Part shown: positions 10,233 to 24,969 of the stretch, piece by piece
Numbering within the stretch: the stretch's first letter is position 1
Layout: each line of letters starts with the position of its first letter
From: Adineta vaga
Lineage: Eukaryota > Rotifera
NCBI GenBank assembly: GCA_021613535.1
Contig: CP075497.1
Location: 9,424,001-9,488,000 of the forward strand
Direction: 5' to 3'
Length of the DNA stretch: 64,000 bases
The notes under the pieces: model-generated
Told to the model about the DNA's origin: nothing
The model's database searches: none
The model's input: only the letters and a program-made list of their open reading frames with translations
Made by a program: the position numbers and the translations under genes

Positions 10233-12503
10233 ATGGAAACAGATTTGCCATCGAATGTTCATGGAAATTTTCAGAACCTTCGAAATATGTGGAGTATAAA
10301 AGCACAAGAACAAAATAAATTATTAGGATCATCGACAAAACCATGTCGTTCATGGTGTAATCAACAAAAAGGAAAGATTGTTTCTTCAAAACTGAACGTA
10401 CCTATTTTGAAAATTACCAATGAAATAACAAGAGAAGAATCAACAGGTATTACTTTAATCTGAATAAAGCTTCTTTCTAAAAACGATATCTTCACATTAA
10501 AAGAAGTATTCTTTTCCTTAGAAACAATTTTATCTTCATCAGAACAAAATATTTTACTACTTGAAGACGATCCTCTTCTATCAATTCCGGCACCACCACC
10601 CTCGATTATGTTCAAATATCAAGCACAAAATATATCCGTCATGAAACAAATGGTTAATAAGATGACTATTGATGAAAAGAAAAATATTCTTTCGAAAATT
10701 TCAAAAACAACTGGTATTCATCGATGGAAGATCACTCGTCTTGCTTTTCGTAGTGGTCTCATATTTAATCGAAGTAGACGAGCATCGGATAGTATTTTAC
10801 CATTATTAATGAAAACACATTTTATAACACATCGTTCACGTGTCGATAGTTTGAATAGTGTATCAAGTGAAACACCATTTGAAAGTCTTATTGATTATTT
10901 AACTGGTGATAACGACGAGGAAGAAACGTATTTAACAAAAGCCAAAAAAAACAAACGAGCAAAATCGGATGTAAGTGATTGTCTACGACGAAATCGATTA
11001 GATGATGCTATACTTCAATATAAAATGGTACTTCAACATTTGAAAAATCATGGTCAATTTATGGCAGAATATCCTGCTCCATCTTTAGATAAGGTAGTAC
11101 AACGAGAAAAATCGTTTGATATGAAATTAACCACTTCGACAAGTGCACAAAAAGAAGAAATTGCTGTCAAGTCATCATCACCTTCGAAACGACAAACACG
11201 ATCATTATCAAGAGATTTTGGTCGGACATTTTCAAGCTTTATTATGAATGATTTATTTCATTCAGAAACAGACAAACCAAATTTAGAAAAACAAAAACGT
11301 CCAAGTTTTTCTCATGCATCATCTCAAACAACTCATTCTGATTCTATTCATGAAAAACAAGATGAACCAATTGATTCTAATGAAGAAATACAAAATCTTG
11401 AATTTATTGGAATTAATACAGATTCAAATGAGGAAGCAGATGAAGTGCTAAATGAATTAGATACAATGTTAGAACAACAATTACCCGCACCAACTGCTGA
11501 TATTGTATATCCTACTATTTTAGAGGTACCTATTGATCCACCGAGAACAAATGCAGAAGAATCATTGATGCAAACTTTATTCGAAGGAAAGAAGACGGCC
11601 TATAGTCCCGATGATCATGAAATGAAATCAATTCGCTTACGTTAGTTGAAAAAAATTATTCATCTAAGTTTTAATGAATCTTTTCTTTTTCTATTTTCAG
11701 CAAATGAAATGCTACCTGTATATGAAATTGCAAAGAAGAAATGTTTTTTTGATACAGAAAGAGTTCTTGTAAGTAAAAGTAGTTTATTTAATGCAATTTT
11801 TTTTCTTTTTCTTCTTATCATTTCAAGTATACAAGTATGATGGAAAAAATTCGACGTCGATCATATTCTCGACATGTTCGAATTCTTTGTATAACAACTC
11901 AACGATTATATAATTTAACAAAAAAAGACTCCTATCCAAAAGAAGTATTATTATTTCGTCAAATTCTTGGTGTAACTTGTACACCATATAAAGATGGTTT
12001 TGTTTGTATTCATTCAAAAGAATCACATGATGATCGTGTAGGAATAGTTTTATATTGATGTAAGATTTGTGTAGTATACAGATGTAATTCTAGGGTGATT
12101 GGCTTATTATGACTGAGCATCCTTGTGAATTTATTACACGATTATTTATGGCAATGGGACGAAAGAATAATAACGATGGTTTTCTCAAAATTGAAACGAA
12201 GTAATAGAAATTGTATGTTTGAATGTTTATACGATTAAATTTTGTTTAGATTTTCACATTGTCGACGATTTTCTGGAGAATGTAAGACAATACTGAAAGA
12301 TTTTCTTTTATACATGCGTTTTTGTAAACATTTTTCTATTTATTTTATAGCAAGTTCTTCGAATTGCGTCGTTGAAGCTTATTTAGCTCCTCAATTTAGT
12401 ATAAAAAAGACAGCTTTTGATACTCTTATTATCGTAAGTTAAATTTCATATTCGTCTCTCATCTATATAATATTTTTAATCTTTATTGTAGTATACACCT
12501 TGA
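10233..12503 (+). CDS. myosin-tail (TH1) domain protein lacking a motor
   Basis: Eight exons in consistent phase: 10233-10446, 10522-11640, 11701-11768, 11828-12037, 12094-12200, 12250-12281, 12351-12433 and 12492-12503. The N-terminal two thirds are hydrophilic and Ser/Lys-rich with acidic patches (EEADEVLNELDTMLEQQ) and no known fold. A helical stretch near SDCLRRNRLDDAILQYKMVL may be structured. The C-terminal 180 residues resemble the TH1 domain of class I myosins: RHVRILCITTQRLYNL, then FRQILGVTCTPYKDGFVCIH, then GDWLIMTEHPCEFITRLF. TH1 domains are basic PH-like folds that bind acidic phospholipids, so a membrane or cortical role is possible. No motor, IQ or SH3 region is present and none lies upstream within reach. 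The intron at 12282-12350 is a multiple of three and open, so it could be retained. Domain assignment is by eye. Confidence 0.6.
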
Positions 12504-13125
12504 TCCAGTTCTTTGTCTAGATTTAAAACTGCTTTTTGACGCATGCTGTCATAACTGCTATTTCACATACATATATTTGTTTTGCTAAATATCGGGCTTA
12601 ATTTAAAGAAAAAAAGAAATATTTTTCGAAGTAAATGTAGTCATTACACGTGTTGAATCGAAGGTAATAGCGAAGTCAATGATGCATATCGGTCGAATAG
12701 CCTTGTTGACAAGAACGAACGAAATAATGAATTCTTCATATTTTAAACTGATCTTTCACATCATTTGCTTTCTTTTTCTTTCTATCATTCGCTTCGTTGA
12801 GTTAATACTTGTCTTTGTACATTACTTGTTTTCGAAGCAATATAAATGATGATGAATAGAGCCCACCCATATGTACATGTGAATAGAAAAGTGATGAGTA
12901 GCGAATCATGTGTCTCATCGGGCAATGAATTGATCAACCTTGTTATTTTATAGATACCTTTGGGCGCATTGAAACGATACACACACAAGCACTTAGCTTT
13001 TTATCTATACTCTCTAACATTTGATTTTTTAAACAGTCGTCATCATATAAAAATATATTTGATGATAATTTAGCGTGAAAACAAGTTGCATAACGATTTA
13101 GTTGTTTATTTAAATCAGAAATACA
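12504..13125. other. intergenic region upstream of the P-type ATPase gene
   Basis: About 620 bases with no convincing gene. Short antisense open frames at 12785-13137 show no domain or coding bias and are ignored. Presumably holds the ATPase promoter; no clear TATA box was singled out. Confidence 0.45.
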
Positions 13126-16100
13126 ATGACCATTCAAGAACGGTTAATGAATACTATCCGTTCAGTTCTACCAGGTAGCTTTTCATAATGATTCTCTTTA
13201 CAGGAAAACAACTCTTATTTTTCTTCAGGTGGCTCGAAAAAAAATAAAAAACAAAACGGTACTGATGAGTTTGAAAATTTGAAAAAAGAAGTTACAATTG
13301 ATGACCATAAAATACCATTGGAGGAACTCATTGAACGTTATCAAACAGATATTGAACACGGTTTGTCGAATGAAAAAGCTCGACAAGCATTAGAAACAAA
13401 TGGTCCAAATTCATTAACACCTCCACCTGAAGTACCTGAATGGGTCAAATTTGCTAAGTTACTTTTCGGTGGTTTTTCTGCTTTACTTTGGGTAAATAAA
13501 AAAAGGCAAAGTATTGCAATTACTATCGAATCTAATTTCAATAGGTTGCTGCTATACTTTGTTTGATTGCATATGGAGTTCAAGTTGGTACGGATCCAAC
13601 AACACCGAAAGATAATTTGTGGTTAGGTATTGCATTATTGATCGTTGTCGTTATTACAGCAGTATTTGCCTATTATCAAGAATCAAAAGCAGGAAAAATT
13701 ATGGAATCATTTAAAAAGATGGTTTGACTTTTCTTTTAACATGAACGAAGTGATTTATCTTTCGATTTTTAGGTACCACAACAAGCTGTTGTCATGCGTG
13801 ATGGTCAAAAAATTGAAATATCTGCACAAGAATTAGTTGTTGGAGATATTGTTTTTGTTAAAATTGGAGATAAAACACCAGCAGGTAAATCGTTTCTTAA
13901 GTTTTTATGTTGTCAATGAAAACTTTATGTTGAATAATAGATATTCGAGTATTATCTTCTCAAAGTTTCAAAGTTGATAATTCATCATTAACTGGTGAAA
14001 GTGAACCGTTAGCTCGATCACCTGATTGTACACATGATAGTCCACTTGAAACGAAAAATCTCGCATTTTTTAGCACATTTGCTGTTGAAGGTATGCATTA
14101 AAGTCTTGCTTTTCTATTCGACTGATGTGTTCAACTATTCTAAGGTTCATGTACTGGTATGGTTATTCGAACCGGTGATAACACTGTTATGGGTCGGATT
14201 GCTGCACTAGGTAAATCATTTTTGCTTTTCTACCATTCATATCTTCGTTTTTCAATAGCTAGTGGTCTTGGTAATGATATTTCACCATTGAATATTGAAA
14301 TTAATCATTTCGTTCATATTGTTACTGCTGTAGCAGTTACTTTTGGAATTATTTTTCTAATCATTCTACTTGCTATTGGTACAGGTGTTTTACGTGCAAT
14401 TGTTTTTGTCATTGGTATTATCGTTTCAAATGTTCCTGAAGGTCTTCTTGCAACAATTACGGTTATGTTAGCTTTAACAGCTCAACGTATGGCAAAGAAA
14501 AAATGTTTAGTTAAAAATCTAACAGCTGTAGAAGCACTTGGCAGTGTTTCAACTATATGTTCAGATAAAACGGGAACATTAACACAAAATCGTATGACAG
14601 TTTCACATCTTTGGCTTGATGGAGCTATTGTTTCTGTAAATCTATCAAATACACATGAAGCAGAATTAGCCTTTGAAAATCCATTAGTCGACCCTAAAAC
14701 AGGCGAAGAAGCGAAAAAAGTTAAATCAGATCGACCAGGATATCAAGCACTTCTAAGATGTTCTATGTTATGTGCAAAAGCTGTTTTTAAAGTAACTTTT
14801 CATATTGAAAATAATTGTTCATTTCGATAAATATTTATTATAATTTTAGCCCGATGAAGAAAACATGAGTAAACCACCATTACAACGTAAAGTTCAAGGT
14901 GATGCTAGTGAAACAGCTATACTTCAATTTGGTGAAATTGTTCATGGAGAAGTGGAAGAATATCGTAACAAAAATAAACGTGTTTGTGATATTCCATTTA
15001 ATAGTGCGAACAAATATCAGGTTTCTGTTCATGAAACAAATGATGGTGATGAAAGACATTTAGTTGTGGTAAGAGATAGTAGTTAAGAAATTATTATTAT
15101 TATCATTTTTGATTACTTGAAGATGAAAGGTGCACCTGAACGAATACTTGAACGATGTCAAAAGATTTTTATTAATAATAATGAATATGATTTGGATGAT
15201 GAATGGAAACAGAAATTTAACGATGCTTATATGGAATTAGGTGGTTTAGGTGAACGTGTTCTTGGCTTCTGTGATATGAGATTACCATTGGGCAATTTTC
15301 CACGTGGTTTCAGTTTCGATCCAGATAATGTTAATTTTCCATTGAGAGGCTTACGTTTTCTTGGCTTTATTACAATGATTGATCCACCACGACCTGGTGT
15401 TGCTGATGCAGTTGCTAAATGTCGTACTGCTGGTAGGTGATTTCAAAAGGGAGAAAGAGAGAGATTTATTTCTATCTACTAAAATATAGGTATTAAAGTT
15501 ATCATGGTTACTGGTGATCATCCAATTACTGCGAAAGCAATTGCTCGCGGTAAGTAATACACAATGACAAATTTTAATATTACTATTTTCTGATTGCCTA
15601 GGTGTTGGCATAATTACATCGGATACCGGTATGTTCAGTATTCGCATTTTCTTTGAAAAATTTCTTTTGTTTAATAGCACAAGACTTAGCCAAACGTTTG
15701 AATATATCTTATGAAGATGTTGATCCAAAAGATGTACGTGCTATTGTTGTATCTGGTTCTGAATTAGCTGAACTATCAGCTCAAGAATTAGATGAAGTAT
15801 TAACACTTCATCCAGAAATTGTCTTTGCTCGAACATCTCCTCAACAAAAACTAATTATTGTTGAAGGTTTGCAATCAATGATAAAACTTTGGTTTTTTTC
15901 TTTAAAACATCCTTTTCATAGGTTGTCAAAGACAAGGATGGATTGTTGGTGTAACAGGAGATGGTGTCAATGATTCACCTGCTTTGAAAAAAGCGGATAT
16001 TGGTATCTCTATGGGTTAGTTATTGATTACTTATCGAAAAGTGTTGTAATTTTTGTTTCGAATTAGGTATTACGGGTTCTGATGTAAGCAAACAAGTAGC

Positions 16101-17037
16101 TGATATGATTCTACTTGATGATAACTTTGCTACTATTGTTACTGGTATCGAAGAAGGTCGACTTATATTTGATAATTTAAAAAAAGTTATTGCTTATACA
16201 TTTACAAAAAACTTAGTCGAATTATTACCATTTCTTGTCTATGTTGTCGCTGATGTACCACTTGCTCTAAGTACAATTACTATTCTTTGTATTGATTTAG
16301 GTACTGATATTGTACCAAGTATTGCTTATGCATATGAAGGAGTTGAAGCTGATATCTTAGTAAATATAAATTTGAGTGAAATTTCTTGTTTTTATTTTTA
16401 CTTGATTGATAGAAACGACCACCACGAAAGAAAACAGATAAGATGGTCACGAGTCAAATGGTTACCTTATGCTATGGACAAATTGCAATGATCGAAGCTA
16501 GTGGTGCTTTTTTTGCTTATCTTGTTGTAATGGCTGAAAATGGCTTTTGGCCATCGAGACTTCTTGGTCTACGTAAAGCATGGGAATCATCCTCTGTTAA
16601 TGATCTTCGAGATAGTTATGGACAAGAATGGACATATGAACAAAGGTTAAATTCAACATTTTTCTTTACTTTCTAAAATGTTGTCTTTGTTCAGACATAA
16701 TCTTGATTTAGCTGCTCAAACAGCTTATTTCGTTGGTGTTGTTATTTTACAATTTGCTAATTTATATGGTAACAAAACAACACGTCGATCTGTTTTTCAA
16801 CAAGGATTATTTAGTAATCGATTTATGATATTCGCTATTTTCTTTACCATTGCTTTGACCTGTTTTCTTCTCTATGTTCCAACACTTAATCGAGCACTCA
16901 ATCTTGCTCCAAACCGATTTCTTTGGTGGTTACCAGCCATACCATTTTTCTTCTATTTATTTGCATTTAATGAAGCAAGGAAATTTTTCATTCGAAAATA
17001 TCCTAATCGATATCCAGCACGTCAACTTACTTATTAA
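13126..17037 (+). CDS. ATP1A: P-type ATPase alpha subunit, Na,K/H,K-ATPase (type IIC) class
   Basis: Ion-pumping catalytic subunit at the plasma membrane. Sixteen exons rejoin in frame to 1038 residues: 13126-13174, 13229-13491, 13545-13721, 13773-13884, 13941-14090, 14145-14210, 14259-14791, 14850-15068, 15123-15432, 15490-15549, 15602-15628, 15678-15866, 15922-16014, 16067-16359, 16413-16645 and 16695-17037. The motifs are complete: LTGES (actuator), VPEGLL (M4), [14 protein letters not shown] with phosphorylated Asp375, [15 protein letters not shown] and [16 protein letters not shown]. The cation sites are odd. M5 reads YTFTKNLVE, with Lys797 where sodium pumps have Ser775 (pig numbering) and where H,K-ATPases carry Lys. 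M8 reads QFAN instead of QWAD (D926 to Asn947). M9 has FT instead of EE at 953-954. M6 keeps CIDLGTD. A two-potassium exchanger with altered sodium or proton stoichiometry is likely. Exon 11 is only 27 nt. A beta subunit is not in the window. Confidence 0.92.
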
Positions 17038-17649
17038 ATTTACTTCATATGATCATTGTGTTGAACATGTTCTTTGTTTCTTTTAATGAACCTTTTTCTC
17101 TTGAGTTTTTTTTGTAAAACGTTTTTTTAAATTAAGAAAATTTCGTTTATTTGAGTAGTTGTGAATTGCAGATTATATAATTCGATGATAACAGTTCCAC
17201 TAAAAGATGCATTCATGAAAAAACGGTTGTCATTCAATTCAAATACACAAATAGTGCAAGTGCAAGACTTGTTTGTACTCTATATAATATAGTAGTATAG
17301 TCACTTCTGACATCTCTTCCCGTTCTTAGAAAAAAGAAAAAGAATTAGATTGGTCGATTCTTCGTTTGTCAGAGTAACTAAATGAATCATTTATTTTTCT
17401 CTCATCTTCCTTCTTCATCTTATTCGTTCGATATCAATCATCAACTTTTTCCTCTTGAATTTTTCGAATGACGTCAGACTAATGGTAAGATTTTTCTAAT
17501 TCAAATAATATGCTATAGTCATCATTTGCTCTTTCAGATGACTAATACTACAGTTAACCGTGAGCCAATTTTAAATAAACACCTCGATTGATCATCAATG
17601 TCATAGACTTACTTTTATTCAATTTAAACAATTCATTCAAAATTTAAGT
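17038..17649. other. intergenic region upstream of spastin
   Basis: ATPase 3' UTR and spastin 5' flank. Two GT-AG-like signals near 17487 and 17538 could bound a 5'-UTR intron of spastin; the reading frames between them close quickly, so no coding exon is claimed. Confidence 0.4.
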
Positions 17650-19964
<2,315 letters not shown>

Positions 19965-21278
19965 AAAAAAAAAGATAAAGATTTCAGTCTATATGAAATT
20001 GTTTCGTTTCATTCTTCTCTCTCTTATTTCCTCGTTCATCTAGTCACATATTTGATACGAAAGTTCGCTTGCATGTAGTACACAAATATACTTATATGTA
20101 CAGCAAAGAAAAACAGAATTACTAACTGAATGTATGCTTTTTTTTCTTTCTTCTTCTTTATCAGCTGTTTGATTGTTTTATTTCTAAAGCTTTTTCTTGT
20201 TCTTTATGAATCAGATAAATCATGTGTGATCGTATTTTCTTATTTGTTTCATATTTGACTTGACGACGATGTAAAACACAATAACGACGAGATCGAATGT
20301 AGTGCAATATGATTCTAATTTTTCGACAAATTGCAGTAACATCGACCTGGTCGTACTGTTTATTTATGTTCGATTTTCTCTATTCAACAAAGAAAAAATG
20401 AGTATGATCAGTTAGTATTACATAAGTTTTCTCGACTTCCTACTGAGTACATTCTTATTTCTTTTTCTTTTTGATCTATCGATATAATATTAATATTGGT
20501 CAGTCGATAGAGAGAAAAACAAGAATATCTTGTACCTAGGTATGGATATCATGATGAGTTACTCTCTTTTTTGCATTAATTCGAGAAAAAAAAATACATA
20601 TGGCATGCATCGTAACAGAACACAAAAGGTGTAGAGTGAAAAAGACATCGAAGTACACGAAATAAAGTGAATTGGAACAGAGTATGAAAGAAAAAAAGAG
20701 ACACCAAAGAGCACTTACCATTGCGAACGTCAATCGAATCGAAAAAAAGTCGAAGAAAAGAAGAAAAGGAAAGAACGACAACGGCAGTGAGGTAGCATAC
20801 CTGTGCACATGCATACGATCAGTAGAAGAACAGAGCAAGAATAACAATCAAAAATGAAATATACATCTATGTGTATAAATTCATCGTCGTAGCGACAATG
20901 ACAACAATAGCAATTTTATACAAGGTCTTAGTGTAAAACTCTTCCTTGTCTTACACATAACAAAAGAAAAAAAAAGGAGAATTCGTCTTTCTTCTTTCTC
21001 TTCTCGTTTTCTTTTTTGCTACAAGATACATAAGTCAGAAGAAAAAGAACAGATAGAAAGAAAATATCGACATATGCGCCTCTCTGTATGTATTACTCGC
21101 TCGATCTATTGGAGCATGCGTACGAATACACAATTCCTCAGTCATCTTATGATATTTATGACTTATATTTTCTTCCTTGCCGAGACTCAAGGTGTAGGAA
21201 ATAGAGAAAAAGCAAAAGAATAAATGTGAACTGATAAGAAACAGAACGAGTGAGAACGATTATAATAAGTAACTATAT

Positions 21279-21414
21279 GTATATTATATATATATATATA
21301 TCTATCTGTCATATTGTCTCACCTCAATTAGAAATGATGAAGTCCTATTTGATCGGCTAAAGAAGACTATAGTGATAATTACCTTCATGAATATATATGT
21401 GTGTGTGTGTGTGT
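21279..21414. repeat. TA and TG microsatellites
   Basis: An alternating TA run at about 21279-21300 and a TG run at about 21398-21414, separated by unique sequence. Simple repeats only, no flanking duplications seen. Confidence 0.75.
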
Positions 21415-22220
21415 GATTGTATGCCCACCTCGTTCTCATATACCTTCCAAACGAATGACTGAGCTATATATGCGTTTGTTAAAATGAAAATATATTTCAA
21501 CGCTCTTTCTTTCTCTCTCTCTTCCTCTCTTTCTCTTTTTCTTCTAATTATACGATCTCTCCTTTTCTCTCTATTTATGCACAAACAGACACAATACTTT
21601 TACTGTAGCTAGCTACGCGAGAATAAACAGGTAATGTGAAGACTTTTAACAAAAATTCTCTTACCTCTGAGAAAAGATTGTCGCATTCAAGTGTACTCTT
21701 CTCTCTTTCTCTATTTTGTATGTATAATCAAACAAAAGAAGAGAGAAAAGAGAAACAGTACAAGAGATTGATTTTTCCGCCGCGCGAAAAAAAACGCCAC
21801 AATGGTACCTTTCAAGTTCTCTCCCTTTCTCGCTGTTTGAATTGAACAATGTAAACAGAATGCAATATGTGAGTGTTTATGTATCTACGTTGTCGTCAAT
21901 GACACAAATGAAATCTCCCTGTAAGGCATATCGACTGTTTTTCATACATTTGAAATCATTCAACATAGTTATACAAATGAAGTATAAGGAGAAGGTACTC
22001 TTCATAGAAGAATGTAAAGAAAACTTTTCAGTATAACCAAACGAATCTGATCAAAGAATAACATTTGTCTGAAGAATACAGGATTTGAGTTAAATCAGGA
22101 TTTAATCATATCTGTACCACAAAAAAGAAAATGATTAATATGTAAATCATTAAAAACTCAATAATTAATAGTATAAAAGAATCTTGATATGTTTCAGTTC
22201 TATTTCAATATTTTTTTTCT

Positions 22221-22222
22221 AG
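22221..22222 (+). promoter_or_regulatory. splice acceptor before the first amylase coding exon
   Basis: A run of Ts followed by CTAG ends 11 nt before the ATG at 22234. With no coding exon upstream, it is a 5'-UTR intron end or a spliced-leader acceptor. It supports placing the start codon at 22234 rather than 22355. Confidence 0.5.
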
Positions 22223-22233
22223 ATCTCTCATAT

Positions 22234-24344
22234 ATGAGATTGATCTTTGCATCAATTCAACGATTATTTCCTTTACGTACTTGTATGAATATGAATATGA
22301 AAAACGAATTCTGCTCTATATCTTGTTCCAATTTCTTTTTTGATAGTTTCAACTATGTCTGAAAATCTTCCGAAATCTGCTTGTACTTGTCAATCAGTTG
22401 AACCACGTCGTGATAAATTGTTAATCTATCAAATTCTTGTTCGATTATTTGGTAATCGAAATCTAACGAATATTGTTCATGGAACAATCGAAAAAAATGG
22501 TGTTGGTAAAATGAATGATATTAATGATCGATGTTTAGAAGAAATTAAGAAATTTGGTTATACACATGTATGGTATTGTGGAGTACTTGAACATGCAACA
22601 ATGACGGATTACACAGCATATGGAATACGTAAAGATAATCCTTATATTGTCAAGTAAATAATCTTGAGATATTGATGAAAATATTTGTTTGTGTTTTTTT
22701 TTTGAAAGAGGTTTAGCTGGTTCACCTTATGCAGTGAAAGATTATTATGATATTGATCCAGATTTAGCAGTAGATATTCCAAATCGTATACGAGAATTTG
22801 AACAATTAGTTAAACGTACACATGAACATGATTTGAAAGTTATTATGGATTTCATTCCTAATCATGTTGCGAGAGAATATGGTTCTGATATTCGATCGGA
22901 TGAAGATTTTGGTAAAAATGATGATCAAACAAAATCATTTAGTCCTAAAAATGATTTTTATTATATTGAAAATGAAGAATTTCAAATGCCGAATGTTGAA
23001 CATATACCATCTTGTATTGATGTATCTAAAATTCCTAAATATACAGAAAGACCAGCACGTGCAACTGGTAATGATGTCTTTCATTCTCGACCATTAATTA
23101 CTGATTGGTTTGAAACAGTAAAATTAAATTATGGAACTGATTATAGTGCTGGAAAAAATCATTTTGATCCACGTCCACCACTATGGGATAAACTTTTTCG
23201 AATTTTATGTTATTGGATTGATAAAGGTGTTGATGGTTTTCGTTGTGATATGGTTCGTTTATCATTTCTTATAAATAATATTGAATGTTCTATTCTTCAG
23301 GCTGAAATGGTAACTGCTGATTTTTGGCATTGGTTAATAACATCCATACGTAAAACATATCCTGATCGACGAATTATTTTTATTGCTGAAATTTATCGAC
23401 CCGATTTATATCAACGTTATATTGAACATGGTCTTTTCGATTATCTTTATGATAAAGTTGGGTTATATGATTGTCTACGTTGGTTATTAGAAGAAGGATC
23501 AGTTCTAGGAAATTGCAATGATATTACACGTATTCATAACGAACAAAAACATATTGAAACACATATGTTAAGATTTTTAGAAAATCATGATGAAGTTCGG
23601 TAAGACAGAGAGAGAGAGAGAAGTACATAAAAATATGTGAAGATATTCATTCGACATAGTATTGCTGCTAAACAATTTGCAGGAAATCCATGGAAAGCAT
23701 TAGCAGCTGTTGTTTGTACAGCTGTTTTACATTCTGGTCCAGTAATGATTTATTTTGGACAAGAATGCGGTGTTAATAGTATTGGACCAAAAGGTTTTCA
23801 AGGAGATGATGGACGAACAACAATTTTCGACTATTGGGTAAGAGAATACTCTATGGAGTAGTTTCTACTAAAACTTTTCTTTTAGGGTATTCCAGAACAT
23901 CAAGCATGGTATAATGACGGTGCATGTGATGGTGGTCAGTTGAGTTTATCACAAAAAGCTCTTCGTTCATTTTATGAGAATCTTTTCAAACTTATTCATG
24001 ATTATAAATCAATACATTGTGTTTCATCTAAATTAGCTGATTTACAATATGCAAATCATTCACATTATGATACGAAGAAAATTTATTCTTTTATTCGATA
24101 TCATGAACATGATGAACAATTATTATTTGTATTAAATTTTGATTATACAACTGGTTATGATATCGAATTAGCAATACCAACTGAAGTTTGGACACGCATT
24201 GGATTAGATGTAACAAAAAGTTATATTCTTCAAGAAATATTTATTGATCGAACGCTCAAATTAGAATTACGTGCAAATCAAAATCTTCGTTTTACATTAC
24301 CAAATAATCAAGTCTATGTATTTCAAATACACGAACAATCCTAG
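22234..24344 (+). CDS. GH13 alpha-amylase family enzyme, bacterial type
   Basis: Predicted hydrolase or transglycosylase of alpha-1,4-glucans. Six exons join in phase to 611 residues: 22234-22282, 22347-22653, 22709-23252, 23301-23599, 23660-23837 and 23886-24344. Order of GH13 signatures: DLKVIMDFIPNHV (region I), GVDGFRCDM (region II, nucleophile Asp at 23247-23249), IIFIAEIY (region III, acid/base Glu at 23388-23390), FLENHDEVR (region IV, Asp at 23589-23591). All three catalytic residues are kept. The phrases THVWYCGVLEHATMTDYTAYG and KGLAGSPYAVKDYYDIDPDL match amylases of Bacteroidetes rather than animal amylases, suggesting horizontal transfer followed by intron gain. The 48-nt intron at 23253-23300 stays open if unspliced, but removing it restores RCDMAEM. 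Exon 1 adds MRLIFASIQRLFPLRTFST, a mitochondrial-presequence-like stretch; without it translation would start at 22355. The C-terminal beta domain is present, so the enzyme looks complete. Confidence 0.88.
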
Positions 24345-24969
24345 TCAAACATTTACTTTCATTATAGTCGTAGATGAAATTTTTCTAAAAGAAATATAAG
24401 TTTAAATTTATTTTAGAAATGTTTTGATTCTTGAAGATTTCATTGTTTCAATATGTTTATGTTTGTCTTTGTATAGAGAGACGCAAGGACTGAATACAAG
24501 AATGTCATCGACTATTTTTGTTTTATACTTCTATGTTTATCTATGAACTATTGAATGCAAGTAGATGAATTTAGTCAGAGGTAAAATATGAAGAAAAAAA
24601 AAGCTGATTGAAGTATTCTTGAAATTGAAGTATATTAATAAATATGAGAAAAGAATATTTAGATCATAAATTCGATAGATGAACTCAGTTGTCTTTTCAT
24701 CTAAATGTTCGATAAAATCTTTTGTATGATTGTCTCAGACTTGTTGTACGACTTCTTTAATAGTTTCATTAGTTTACAATATAAATAAATGGTATTTCGT
24801 CCATATGCTTCGTTAGGTTTTAATTATTTCTGAATAAAGCTTAGATCAAATTGCTTAAGTATATGTTAACACTCTACTTAGATTCTACTTTATTCACCTA
24901 TATAATTTTTTCGAAAAGCATACCCGAACAAAAGACTTGCTTCAAAACTGATCGAAAAAATCGCACGGT
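24345..24969. other. intergenic region with no gene seen
   Basis: AT-rich 3' flank of the amylase gene followed by sequence leading to the decayed LamG fragment on the other strand. No repeat or RNA gene recognised. Confidence 0.45.

Larger units (their letters stand above)
19965..22233. other. 2.3-kb intergenic region, low complexity, no gene seen
   Basis: Rich in purine or pyrimidine tracts (GAAAGA and TTTCTC runs), with a TA repeat at about 21279-21300 and a TG repeat at about 21398-21414. Open frames here (for example 20536-20847 on the minus strand) are low-complexity Phe/Leu/Ser or Lys/Arg artefacts. The 3' end leads into the amylase gene. Confidence 0.5.

Noticed and set aside
12282-12350. 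Possibility that this segment of the TH1 gene is coding rather than intron
   Set aside because: It is open and a multiple of three, but has strong GT and AG signals and typical intron length; treated as intron with a note.
13126-17037. Assignment as an ordinary electrogenic sodium pump
   Set aside because: Overall family is right, but the substitutions in M5, M8 and M9 make a standard 3Na:2K pump unlikely.
20536-20857. Complementary open frames on both strands
   Set aside because: Low-complexity Phe/Leu/Ser and Lys/Arg composition from purine/pyrimidine tracts; no domain.
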